Shown here: piece after piece, positions 25,050 through 31,841 of the stretch | How positions within the stretch are numbered: position 1 is the stretch's first letter | Layout of the letters: the number at the start of each line of letters is the position of its first letter | Assembly (NCBI GenBank): GCA_900541415.1 | Contig: UQJP01000038.1 | Location: 1-31,841, forward strand | Reading direction: 5' to 3' | Source of the DNA: an uncultured Odoribacter sp. | GTDB lineage: Bacteria; Bacteroidota; Bacteroidia; Bacteroidales; Marinifilaceae | Length of the DNA stretch: 31,841 nucleotides | Made by a program: the position numbers and the translations under genes | Notes under the pieces: generated by a model | What the model saw: only the letters and a program-made list of their open reading frames with translations | Told to the model about the DNA's origin: nothing | The model's database searches: none

Positions 25050-26435
25050 TTATTGCTCCATGTGCTTGTAGTTGTGATAGGTATCTAAAACCCGTTGCAC
25101 ATATCTATATGTCTGCTCACCATTGCAATAGCCGTTTTTAGAAAGAGGATCGCGGTAATATTCCGGTTTATTTTTATTTAGAATGAAAAAATCGACATTA
25201 TCGTCCCATTTGTTCGGGTCTTTATTATATTTCTGGGCTAACCGCATTGCGTCGAGCACATGGCCCGCCCCCGCATTATAGGATGCTAAAATAAATTTCA
25301 CCTTCTCCGTTGAGTCGACAGCCTTTTCTGTGAAGAAATTATCGAGGTATTTCAAATACTGAACTCCTACATATACGTTGCTGTCGGGGGAGAAATAATC
25401 CGATACGTTGTAATTGTTGGCCGTTTCGGGAATGATCTGCATCAATCCGTAAGCTCCCACTTCCGATTCGGCTTCCGGGTTAAAATTCGATTCCGTGTAA
25501 ACGATAGCCGCCAACAATTTCCAATCCCAATTCAGGCGTTTACTTTCCTTTTTCAACAAACGGTCGAAAACGGATATGTCCCCTTTTTTCAGCATGGCGT
25601 ATTTGGACTTATGGCCCGGAACGATTTGCGGCCTTTCGAAATATCTTTTATATAAATAGTTTAATTTCCCGCTCTTCTGTATCGTTGCCAGCCATTTATT
25701 GATTTCCTCTGTCAGCAGGGTAGCTTTGGGATTCGTGGCCCATGACACGGAAATGCTGTCTTTCAGTTTAACTGAATAATCGATATTTTTCATGGAAGAA
25801 CTGGATGCCCGGGCAATATTTTTATCGATGATCGTGTACCCGATCTCCCCGGTTTCCACTAAATGAAGCAAGTCTTCATGGGAATAATTCCCAACCTCTG
25901 TGACGTAAATGTGGATATTGAGAGAATCCTGTAATTGTTCCAGCACCTCTTTATAGGGAGCATTCTTTTGAATGAAAATCTCTTTGCCATCCAATTCGGA
26001 TAAGTTTTTGATAGGAGCGTTGTTCACATTTTGAACCAGCACTTCATCCGTTTGAAAAAAAGGTTGGGTGAAATTTAACTGCCCTTCCCGTGCGGCTGTT
26101 TGGGTCAGGCTCACCGCTATTAAATCATATTTATCGTGTTGCAGGCGGTTTATAGCACTGTCAATATCGTTATTGACCTCGGCAATTCTGAGCTTTACCC
26201 CTAAGTAGTCGGCGAAATCCTTAGCCAGGTCATAATGAAAACCACGGGTGATTCCCTGATAGATATAATAGTCGGTGGTATTGTAAAAAGTGGAAATATC
26301 CAGCGTCCCCTTTGCTAATATTTTCTCCAACGAGGCAGGCTCCGTGATGATGAATTGCGGAGAATCGTTATCTATCTTCTGGCAACCGATAAACAGAAGA
26401 ACAGTAAGATACAGTATCACTTTTTTTAGCAACAT
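25050..26435 (-). CDS. MltF-type membrane-bound lytic transglycosylase lipoprotein
   Basis: Cleaves peptidoglycan glycan strands, forming 1,6-anhydro-muramic ends, at the periplasmic face. A 461-residue lipoprotein: the lipobox LLFIGC places the lipidated Cys at residue 18. Residues ~40-265 are a periplasmic solute-binding (SBP_bac_3) domain ('LDISTFYNTTDYYIYQGI', 'GFHYDLAKDFADYLGVKLRI', 'YDLIAVSLTQTAAREGQLNF'). Residues ~300-440 are an SLT domain with catalytic Glu315 in 'IVYTESNFNPEAES' and 'GAYGLMQIIPETA', then 'ASYNAGAGHVLDA'. The two-domain order is that of MltF, whose regulatory domain gates the enzyme in Pseudomonas. The predicted promoter is only a few bases from the ATG, suggesting a leaderless transcript. 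Confidence 0.95.
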   Translation of the reverse strand: MLLKKVILYLTVLLFIGCQKIDNDSPQFIITEPASLEKILAKGTLDISTFYNTTDYYIYQGITRGFHYDLAKDFADYLGVKLRIAEVNNDIDSAINRLQHDKYDLIAVSLTQTAAREGQLNFTQPFFQTDEVLVQNVNNAPIKNLSELDGKEIFIQKNAPYKEVLEQLQDSLNIHIYVTEVGNYSHEDLLHLVETGEIGYTIIDKNIARASSSSMKNIDYSVKLKDSISVSWATNPKATLLTEEINKWLATIQKSGKLNYLYKRYFERPQIVPGHKSKYAMLKKGDISVFDRLLKKESKRLNWDWKLLAAIVYTESNFNPEAESEVGAYGLMQIIPETANNYNVSDYFSPDSNVYVGVQYLKYLDNFFTEKAVDSTEKVKFILASYNAGAGHVLDAMRLAQKYNKDPNKWDDNVDFFILNKNKPEYYRDPLSKNGYCNGEQTYRYVQRVLDTYHNYKHMEQ

Positions 26436-26439
26436 GCGA

Positions 26440-26471
26440 TAAAGATAGGGAAAAAATTGAAAAAGAGCAAA
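26440..26471 (-). promoter_or_regulatory. Promoter for the MltF-type gene, nearly abutting the ATG
   Basis: Reading the minus strand: TTTG (26471-26468), 20 bases, TATCTTTA (26447-26440). Both fit the consensus except the last base. The ATG begins at 26435, four bases after the -7 element, so transcription would start at or beside the start codon. Confidence 0.52.
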
Positions 26472-26526
26472 TCACGCCCCGTTCCCATAACCTGCGAACG
26501 AGAGTTTAAAGCCCTTCACGGAATGT

Positions 26527-28503
26527 TTAATCGAAAAAGTCCCACTTCAAACCGAACTTGAACACAGCCGGATTGATCGGATAATTGTAAGCACTGAAAT
26601 AATTCCCATTCTTTTTCAGGACATAATTCAAATGCTCGTATTTGGCAAAAATATCGGCTCTTTTTATGCGGAGGCTCAGAAATACGTCAAATTTAGGATA
26701 ATTTCCTGTTTTGGACAACCGCTGATTGTAAAATTGCATAATAGAAGGCTGATAATTGTCGGAATAGAATTTCGTATGATAAAACAGGTCGAATCCCACT
26801 TGCAACTGTAAAGCCCGTTTAAAAAGATAATTCTTGTAATAGTTATGTGAGTAAACGGATACTAATGGCAGGGAAAGCACATCCTCGTGGGTGTTTTTCT
26901 GAATATATACGCTCTGATCGAAATAGAAATTCCCCGCCTTAAACACCTCTTTCGCCCAGGCTGTGAAAACGGTTAATGTCTTTCCGGTCTGCACCGGCAT
27001 CGCCGTCGTATCGAAATATACATAGCTGAACATATTGGCAATGCCCGCTCCGATTTCCGTGCGAAGGCGGGTGTTGATATATCGTCCTTCTACTTTTATG
27101 GTTTTCTCGGCTTTAAAGTCATTTTCCCACCAATCGTGATTCCCTACATAACGGGAGAAAAACGGATCCACACTGCGTAGTTCCACTAAAGCGTCGGCTC
27201 GCAGATAAGAACTTTTGTCTTTTTTCAGAGCTTGTTCAAGGTAGCCTGATATTTTAAAATTTCCGGCATAATGCCCCACCACGCATAAGGAACCCGCCAG
27301 ATCGTAGGTAAACAAAGCATTGCTGTCCACATTGAAGATTCCTCCGGTGATATAAGTGCCCATGTATTTATCCGTGCCGAAGCTTTCTGTGCGGGTAACG
27401 GAATCGTAAGATGTGCGCTGGTTATATTTTTCATATTTGAAATCGAGCCCGGCATAAATTCCCGGCAGGTATTTATATTTGGGATGTTCGTTCACAACTA
27501 ACTTCCCGGATACATTGTATATTTTATTCCCGATCAGATCGTAAGTTTTGGTGCTATCCATATAAGTGTGTCGGAAAAATTCCAGATTAGGAGTCGTTTC
27601 CTTATACCAATGTTCATTATCCTCCACGGTAAAGCCAAGCACTGCTTTTGCCGGATAAGAATAAGAGGTGTCGGCATCGGCAACGGGGGTCGCTTTTTGT
27701 TTACCTATATTATATTGTAGCTGGGTATAAAAATTAAAATTCCGGACATTGTTCGACGCATTACTACCGGTCAGGTTAATAGGAATGTTTTCCGCTTGCT
27801 GATTCGTAGAATCTAAAACAAAAGTCCTGTCTTTTATACCACCGTTTTCATTGAAATGGCCTACATTTTGGTTTAAAAATAAAGATATGGAGAGGCGTTC
27901 CCGCTCGTATGAACTAAAAAAGGAAAAATTATAAGCCTTTGCTTTTTGATTCATATAACGGCCGTCACTGGAAATAAGATTATACCGGATTCCGGCATTC
28001 CAAAAAGGACGGATATTTTGTGTGTGCCAGATGTCCAGGAAGTTTTCGGATTTTCCCCGGCCTCCTCCGTTAAAATATTGCAGACGGGTGAAAGGCGTTG
28101 TAGTATTGAATAATAAAGCGTCGGCGGGTTTGAAAAGATAAGCCCTCACCGCTGTAAGCGGATAGAAATCTTCCACGGTTTCCCGGGTAATAAAAATATT
28201 CGATTCGTAAGGTGAAGGAAAGTTGCCTAAATAGGTGTTGGATATATTCTTTTTAAATATGTAGTTATAATTATAAATCCCGTCGAAGACCGTATCTAAA
28301 GGAATGATTCTTTGGTAAACCCCTTCATGTTCCCAGGTCCAGGTCATTCGGTAGTGTTTGATGTCCGAATTTTTCGTGGAATCCTGCGTGGACGTTTCGG
28401 GCACTTCTCCTTCCTGAGGCGGTTCCGTATAATCGAAATCACTCTGCCCGAATGCGATAGCAGGCAGAAGGCAAGCAATTATTATATAGATAATTTTTTT
28501 CAT
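26527..28503 (-). CDS. Putative outer-membrane porin (Porin_10-like)
   Basis: A 658-residue protein with a signal peptide ending at AIAFGQ (residues 1-20). A short acidic linker follows, then a long alternating beta pattern rich in aromatic residues: 'FFSSYERERLSISLFLNQNVG', 'NFNFYTQLQYNIGKQ', 'GIYAGLDFKYEKYNQ', and 'KFDVFLSLRIKRADIFAKYEHL'. It ends in '...AVFKFGLKWDFFD', an aromatic end strand as BAM substrates have. The size and the 'NGGGRGKSENF' region match the large putative porins of Bacteroidota. The substrate is unknown. It is transcribed away from glnS. The next gene on this strand, the lytic transglycosylase, has its own promoter. Confidence 0.82.
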   Translation of the reverse strand: MKKIIYIIIACLLPAIAFGQSDFDYTEPPQEGEVPETSTQDSTKNSDIKHYRMTWTWEHEGVYQRIIPLDTVFDGIYNYNYIFKKNISNTYLGNFPSPYESNIFITRETVEDFYPLTAVRAYLFKPADALLFNTTTPFTRLQYFNGGGRGKSENFLDIWHTQNIRPFWNAGIRYNLISSDGRYMNQKAKAYNFSFFSSYERERLSISLFLNQNVGHFNENGGIKDRTFVLDSTNQQAENIPINLTGSNASNNVRNFNFYTQLQYNIGKQKATPVADADTSYSYPAKAVLGFTVEDNEHWYKETTPNLEFFRHTYMDSTKTYDLIGNKIYNVSGKLVVNEHPKYKYLPGIYAGLDFKYEKYNQRTSYDSVTRTESFGTDKYMGTYITGGIFNVDSNALFTYDLAGSLCVVGHYAGNFKISGYLEQALKKDKSSYLRADALVELRSVDPFFSRYVGNHDWWENDFKAEKTIKVEGRYINTRLRTEIGAGIANMFSYVYFDTTAMPVQTGKTLTVFTAWAKEVFKAGNFYFDQSVYIQKNTHEDVLSLPLVSVYSHNYYKNYLFKRALQLQVGFDLFYHTKFYSDNYQPSIMQFYNQRLSKTGNYPKFDVFLSLRIKRADIFAKYEHLNYVLKKNGNYFSAYNYPINPAVFKFGLKWDFFD

Positions 28504-28508
28504 TGCTG

Positions 28509-28516
28509 CAAATATA
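28509..28516 (-). promoter_or_regulatory. Candidate -7 element for the porin gene
   Basis: On the minus strand TATATTTG (28516-28509) matches TAnnTTTG exactly but is only five bases before the ATG at 28503. No good -33 box is present. If used, the mRNA would be leaderless. Confidence 0.3.
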
Positions 28517-28523
28517 CGTAAAC

Positions 28524-28554
28524 TTTTAAAACTCTCATAAATTACTTACTTTTG
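28524..28554 (+). promoter_or_regulatory. Promoter for glnS
   Basis: TTTT (28524-28527), 19 bases, TACTTTTG (28547-28554, TAnnTTTG). The glnS ATG at 28584 is 29 bases downstream. Confidence 0.6.
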
Positions 28555-28583
28555 TACTTTGAATTGAAATAAAAATTACTCCC

Positions 28584-30296
28584 ATGGATAAAAATCAACA
28601 AGCAGTAGAAATCGACGATGAAGGAAAATCATTGAATTTCATCGAACAGATCATCGAAGAAGAAATAGCCGCCGGAAAGAACGGTGGACGGGTGCATACG
28701 CGTTTCCCGCCGGAACCGAACGGTTATCTGCATATCGGGCATGCTACTTCTATTTGTTTGAATTTCGGTTTGGCTGCAAAATATAATGGAAAGTGTAACT
28801 TGCGTTTTGACGACACTAATCCATCGAAGGAAGATGTGGAATTTACGGATGCTATTCAGGATGATATAAAATGGTTAGGGTTTCAGTGGGATGGAGAAGT
28901 TCGCTACGCTTCCGATTATTTTCAGCAATTGTATGACTGGGCTGAACAGATGATTGAAAGAGGAGAAGCTTATGTTGACGACCAGACTGCCGAAGAAATC
29001 AGTGCAGGAAGAAAAACAATTACAGAGCCGGGGGTGAATAGCCCTTACCGGAATCGCAGCATAGAAGAAAATCTTGACCTGTTTCGTAGAATGAAAAACG
29101 GGGAATTTGCAGAAGGATCACGCGTGTTGCGGGCAAAAATCGATATGGCTGCTCCGAACATGCTGATGCGCGACCCCATCATGTATCGTATTATCTATTG
29201 TAGCCATCACCGCACCGGAGACCAGTGGTGTATTTATCCGATGTACGATTTTACCCATGGGCAAAGTGACTATCTGGAAGGGATAACCCACTCGATTTGT
29301 ACGTTGGAGTTTGAAATACATCGTCCTTTATATAATTGGTTTTTAGATCAATTAACCCATACGGAATATCGCCCCAGACAAATTGAATTTGCCCGTCGGA
29401 ACCTGAACTATACTGTGATGAGCAAGCGTAGGCTGCTCGAATTGGTTCAGAAAAACTATGTTTCGGGCTGGGATGACCCCCGGATGCCTACCATTTGCGG
29501 GTTACGCCGTAGAGGGTATACCCCGGAATCAATCCGGATGTTCGCAGAAAAAGTAGGAGTTGCCCGGCGTGAAATCGTTGTGGATATGGCATTGCTGGAA
29601 TATTGCGTGCGGGAACATCTGAATAAGATCGCTCCCCGGGTAATGGCCGTGATCGATCCGGTGAAAGTGGTGCTCGATAACTATCCGGAAGGTCAGACTG
29701 AATATATGGAAATTGAGAACAATCCGGAAGATGAAAATGCAGGAGTAAGGAATGTTGCATTTTCCAGAGAAATATATATAGAGCGCGACGACTTTATGGA
29801 AGATGCGCCTAAAAAGTTTTTCCGGATGACACCGGGACAGGAAGTCCGCTTGAAAGGTGCGTATATCGTAAAATGTACAGGCGTGGATAAAGATGAAAAC
29901 GGAAATATTCAGGTCATTCACTGCACCTATGATCCTGACACTCGTAGCGGAAGCGGTTCGGAGGCAAGTAACCGGAAAGTGAAAGGAACTTTACACTGGG
30001 TGTCGGCAGCCGATGCCATTGATGCTGAAGTCCGCTTATACGATCGCTTGTTTAAGGACGAGGATCCGGCTGGGCATAAAGATGTGGACTTCAAAGAATT
30101 TATTAATGAGGATTCATTAAAAGTTCTGCGTGGCTGTAAACTGGAAGCCAGTTTGAAAGATGCTAAGCCGGGCGATCGTTTTCAGTTCCAGCGTTTGGGA
30201 TATTTTTGTGTAGATTGTGATTCAAAAGCAGACGCTTTGGTATTCAATAGAACTGTTGCGTTAAAGGATACCTGGGCTAAAATGCAAAACTCATAA
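28584..30296 (+). CDS. glnS: Glutamine--tRNA ligase
   Basis: Charges tRNA-Gln with glutamine in the cytoplasm. 570 residues. The class I signature 'PPEPNGYLHIGHATSICLNF' puts HIGH at residues 50-53. The second class I motif is MSKR at 279-282 ('YTVMSKRRLLELV'). 'RFDDTNPSKED' (substrate pocket), 'DQWCIYPMYDFTHGQSDYLE' and 'THSICTLEFEIHRPLYNW' are typical of GlnRS rather than GluRS. The C-terminal ~220 residues form the two beta-barrel anticodon-binding domains. Presence of GlnRS implies direct glutaminylation in this organism. A YitT-family gene follows after two bases. Confidence 0.97.
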   Translation: MDKNQQAVEIDDEGKSLNFIEQIIEEEIAAGKNGGRVHTRFPPEPNGYLHIGHATSICLNFGLAAKYNGKCNLRFDDTNPSKEDVEFTDAIQDDIKWLGFQWDGEVRYASDYFQQLYDWAEQMIERGEAYVDDQTAEEISAGRKTITEPGVNSPYRNRSIEENLDLFRRMKNGEFAEGSRVLRAKIDMAAPNMLMRDPIMYRIIYCSHHRTGDQWCIYPMYDFTHGQSDYLEGITHSICTLEFEIHRPLYNWFLDQLTHTEYRPRQIEFARRNLNYTVMSKRRLLELVQKNYVSGWDDPRMPTICGLRRRGYTPESIRMFAEKVGVARREIVVDMALLEYCVREHLNKIAPRVMAVIDPVKVVLDNYPEGQTEYMEIENNPEDENAGVRNVAFSREIYIERDDFMEDAPKKFFRMTPGQEVRLKGAYIVKCTGVDKDENGNIQVIHCTYDPDTRSGSGSEASNRKVKGTLHWVSAADAIDAEVRLYDRLFKDEDPAGHKDVDFKEFINEDSLKVLRGCKLEASLKDAKPGDRFQFQRLGYFCVDCDSKADALVFNRTVALKDTWAKMQNS

Positions 30297-30298
30297 CC

Positions 30299-31171
30299 AT
30301 GCAGGCTAAAAAAATACCAGGAGAGGTAAGGGCCTATTTGCTTATAGCTTTGGGGATGCTGATCTATGCCATTGCGGCAACAGGTTTCCTGATTCCTCAT
30401 AAAATTGTCGGTGGAGGTGCTACTGGTCTGGGAACGATCATTTATTATCTGTCGGGTGAAACCGTTCCGGTGGGTGTCAGCTATTTTCTGATTAATATTG
30501 TGCTATTAATAGTCGGGGTGAGGGTGCTGGGACCTAAATTTGGAATAAAAACGGTTTTTGCCATTATCATCGGTAGTATGTTCCTGAGCGTTTTGCAACC
30601 TTTATTTCCGGAAGCATTGGTCAGCGATAAATTTATGAGTGCGATCATTGCTGGTATGATGACGGGGTTAGGGATCGCTATGGCTTTATCGCAGGGGGGA
30701 AGCACCGGAGGTACCGATATTGTGGCAATGATTGTAACTAAATACCACAACGTAAGTCCCGGTAAAATGATCATGTATGCGGATTGCGGTATTATTGCAT
30801 CCAGCTTACTGATTAACTTCAACATAGAAGGACTTATGTATGGGTATGTGATGATGGGAGTGGTTTCTTTTACGGTTGATTTCGTATTGACGGGTAAAAA
30901 GCAATCTGCACAGTTGTTTATTTTTACGGAAAAGTACGATCAGGTGGCGGAACAGATCACCCAGGAGGTAGACCGTGGCGTGACGGTTGTCGATTGCCAC
31001 GGTTGGTATACCGGACAGGCCAAGAAAATGCTGGTGATCGTTGTACGGAAAAATGAGGCGATAGATGTTTTGAAGATTGCAAAGCGGGTTGATCCGGATG
31101 TATTTATGACCATGAACACCGTGATGGGAGTTTTTGGGAAAGGTTTTGAGGAAGTTAAAGGGGTAAAATAG
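30299..31171 (+). CDS. YitT-family membrane protein (DUF161/DUF2179)
   Basis: A 290-residue protein with about six membrane helices in the first ~200 residues, for example 'LLIALGMLIYAIAATGFLI', 'YFLINIVLLIVGVRVLG', 'AIIAGMMTGLGIAMALS' and 'YGYVMMGVVSFTVDFVL'. The motif 'GGSTGGTDIVAMI' between helices is characteristic of YitT proteins. The C-terminal ~80 residues are the cytoplasmic DUF2179 domain ('AEQITQEVDRGVTVVDCHGWYT', 'MTMNTVMGVFGKGFEE'). The family is widespread; its transported substrate, if any, is not established. It starts two bases after the glnS stop and shares its transcript. A strong terminator follows. Confidence 0.92.
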   Translation: MQAKKIPGEVRAYLLIALGMLIYAIAATGFLIPHKIVGGGATGLGTIIYYLSGETVPVGVSYFLINIVLLIVGVRVLGPKFGIKTVFAIIIGSMFLSVLQPLFPEALVSDKFMSAIIAGMMTGLGIAMALSQGGSTGGTDIVAMIVTKYHNVSPGKMIMYADCGIIASSLLINFNIEGLMYGYVMMGVVSFTVDFVLTGKKQSAQLFIFTEKYDQVAEQITQEVDRGVTVVDCHGWYTGQAKKMLVIVVRKNEAIDVLKIAKRVDPDVFMTMNTVMGVFGKGFEEVKGVK

Positions 31172-31190
31172 TTTTTTTACCATATCATAT

Positions 31191-31231
31191 AAAAGGCAGG
31201 TATTCCAGAAGGATACCTGCCTTTTGTTTTT
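31191..31231 (+). terminator. Rho-independent terminator after the YitT-family gene
   Basis: AAAAGGCAGGTAT (31191-31203) pairs with ATACCTGCCTTTT (31213-31225), 13 perfect pairs over a short loop, followed by a long T-run. The A-rich/T-rich symmetry would also let it work on the opposite strand. Confidence 0.95.
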
Positions 31232-31301
31232 TTTTGTGTATGTGTAAGGTGTATATTAAAAGATGATTAGAAGCGAGTGTTTCAGCTACCAGGCGTATTA
31301 T

Positions 31302-31440
31302 TGACATCGATACATATAATATTATACGATTATTAATATATATGCGATTATTGAGAATAATGAATATTCGATGTCAGACTGATGTATATGTATTTTGAAC
31401 GATGATACGTTTAGGTTCTATTAAATATTCAAATAGAACC
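31302..31440. repeat. Cluster of inverted and direct repeats in an AT-rich intergenic stretch
   Basis: TGACATCGA (31302-31310) is inverted at TCGATGTCA (31368-31376), 57 bases apart. Between them CGATTATT occurs twice in direct orientation (31327-31334, 31345-31352), and ATTATT/AATAAT (31347-31352/31356-31361) form a small hairpin. ATACATATA (31310-31318) is inverted at TATATGTAT (31385-31393). A separate perfect 9-9-9 repeat follows: GGTTCTATT (31414-31422), nine bases, AATAGAACC (31432-31440). No consensus promoter and no gene lie inside. It could be a binding region or a recombination site; the function is unknown. Confidence 0.5.
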
Positions 31441-31536
31441 CGTGAAGCAAAATCTCTTCTCTTTTCCTCGTTTTCTTTCCTTACCTCAGTTCAATCTCCT
31501 TTACCTTTCCCCAAACCTCTTTTTATAGGCGTGTAA

Positions 31537-31713
31537 CTATCCTATATTATATACCCTCTTTAGCTCTGTGCTTCTCTTTTTCTTTTGCCGTATCTCCCCG
31601 TTTTCTCCTTTTCTTCCCCGTTTTCTTCTTTTCTTTTCGCTCACCTTGCTCGCCTTGTCCTTCCTTTTCCTGAAAGTGGTGTGGCTTATATAAGGTCTTT
31701 TCAAGACTCTCAT
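31537..31713 (-). CDS. Possible very basic 58-residue peptide (doubtful)
   Basis: A minus-strand frame from an ATG at 31713 to a TAG at 31537-31539. The peptide starts MRVLKRPYISHTTFRKRKD, continues with runs such as EKKRRKRGRKGE, and ends ELKRVYNIG. Its ATG overlaps the TGA of the partial frame at the window end (ATGA), as in coupled genes. The composition follows directly from the purine-rich strand, so this may be chance, or the remains of a frameshifted longer gene. No family is recognised. Confidence 0.15.
   Translation of the reverse strand: MRVLKRPYISHTTFRKRKDKASKVSEKKRRKRGRKGENGEIRQKKKRSTELKRVYNIG
31596..31635. repeat. Two-copy 20-base tandem repeat within the polypyrimidine tract
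   Basis: Units 31596-31615 and 31616-31635 both begin CCCCGTTTTCT and differ at one position only. The period is not a multiple of three, so copy-number change would shift any reading frame across it. Confidence 0.7.
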
Positions 31714-31841
31714 CCTCCCTTTTTCCCCATTCTTCCTTCTTTTCCCCTTTTTCCCTCTCCTTTTCCCTTCCCTGTATTCGCCTGCGGTAAAAAAAGTTCC
31801 TGTTGTAACTCGTTGATCTTAATGTTGGTGGTAATAAATCC
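31710..31841 (-). CDS. 3' end of a possible minus-strand gene, cut by the window edge
   Basis: The minus-strand frame is open from the window end for 43 codons to a TGA at 31710-31712. The first part (ITTNIKINELQQELFLPQ) looks like ordinary protein sequence. It then turns into a Gly/Lys/Glu/Arg-rich tail (NTGKGKGEGKRGKEGR), where the DNA becomes purine-rich. It is plausibly the C-terminus of a gene lying beyond the window. No family can be named from so little. Confidence 0.3.
   Translation of the reverse strand, partial: GFITTNIKINELQQELFLPQANTGKGKGEGKRGKEGRMGKKGG

Larger units (their letters stand above)
31441..31780. other. Long polypyrimidine tract (purine-rich on the minus strand)
   Basis: About 340 bases in which the plus strand is overwhelmingly C and T, in runs such as CTTTTCCTCG, TTTTTCTTTT and CCTTTTCTTC. 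This is quite unlike every other intergenic stretch in the window. No plus-strand gene is present. The minus strand can encode only short Lys/Arg/Glu/Gly-rich peptides. No recognisable RNA gene is seen. Confidence 0.7.

Noticed and set aside
31311..31367. An invertible promoter of the Bacteroidales phase-variation type
   Set aside because: The flanking repeats are short (9 bp) and the segment has no TAnnTTTG/TTTG promoter on either strand. Kept only as a general repeat finding.
1..31841. tRNA, rRNA, CRISPR array, insertion sequence or prophage
   Set aside because: No tRNA cloverleaf, rRNA stretch, regularly spaced repeats, transposase or integrase reading frame was found on either strand.

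Overview
The window reads as chromosomal DNA from a member of Bacteroidota, most likely Bacteroidales and plausibly the Odoribacter/Butyricimonas group (the family-level placement is inference). The grounds are: type IX secretion (T9SS) genes; a nadK-uppS-bamA-ompH-ompH-murI order typical of this phylum; a Porin_10-like porin; a FeoA-FeoB fusion; and repeated promoters of the Bacteroidota form TTTG/TTTT, 19-21 bases, TAnnTTTG. Nothing marks an integrated phage, transposon or CRISPR locus. Most of the window is core genome, with a non-coding or eroded stretch at the right end.

Layout. 1-6423: a T9SS adhesin block. It holds the 3' part of a very large Ig-like surface protein with a type B sorting domain, a PorP/SprF-like outer-membrane protein, and a PD40 propeller protein ending in SPOR-like modules. 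6516-13671: a cell-envelope operon with a CBS-domain protein, NAD kinase, a small outer-membrane barrel, undecaprenyl-diphosphate synthase, BamA and two Skp/OmpH chaperones, closed by a strong terminator. 13798-17642: glutamate racemase, the bifunctional (p)ppGpp synthetase/hydrolase and a Fur-family regulator. 17762-21335: adenylosuccinate synthetase, a terminator, and a CPA2 cation/proton antiporter. 21499-24173: the iron-uptake unit feoA-feoB plus the FeoB-associated Cys-rich membrane protein, with a Fur-box-like palindrome on the promoter. 24202-28503 (minus strand): an unrecognised protein, an MltF-type lytic transglycosylase lipoprotein and a putative porin. 28584-31171: glutaminyl-tRNA synthetase and a YitT-family membrane protein, then a terminator. 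31232-31841: about 610 bases with no convincing gene, holding inverted repeats and a long polypyrimidine tract.

How the parts fit. The envelope operon links lipid-carrier synthesis (uppS), barrel insertion (bamA), periplasmic chaperoning (two ompH) and, next door, cell-wall D-glutamate (murI). The Fur-like regulator 4.3 kb upstream of feoAB could act on the palindrome over the feoAB -7 element. The most interesting unexplained signals are in non-coding DNA: a GC-clamped H-type pseudoknot candidate plus a 5'-end hairpin in the rel/spoT leader; a nested 10+6 bp stem-loop just before murI; a perfect 8-7-8 palindrome just before purA; minus-strand promoters so close to their start codons that leaderless mRNAs are expected; and the structured tail of the window.
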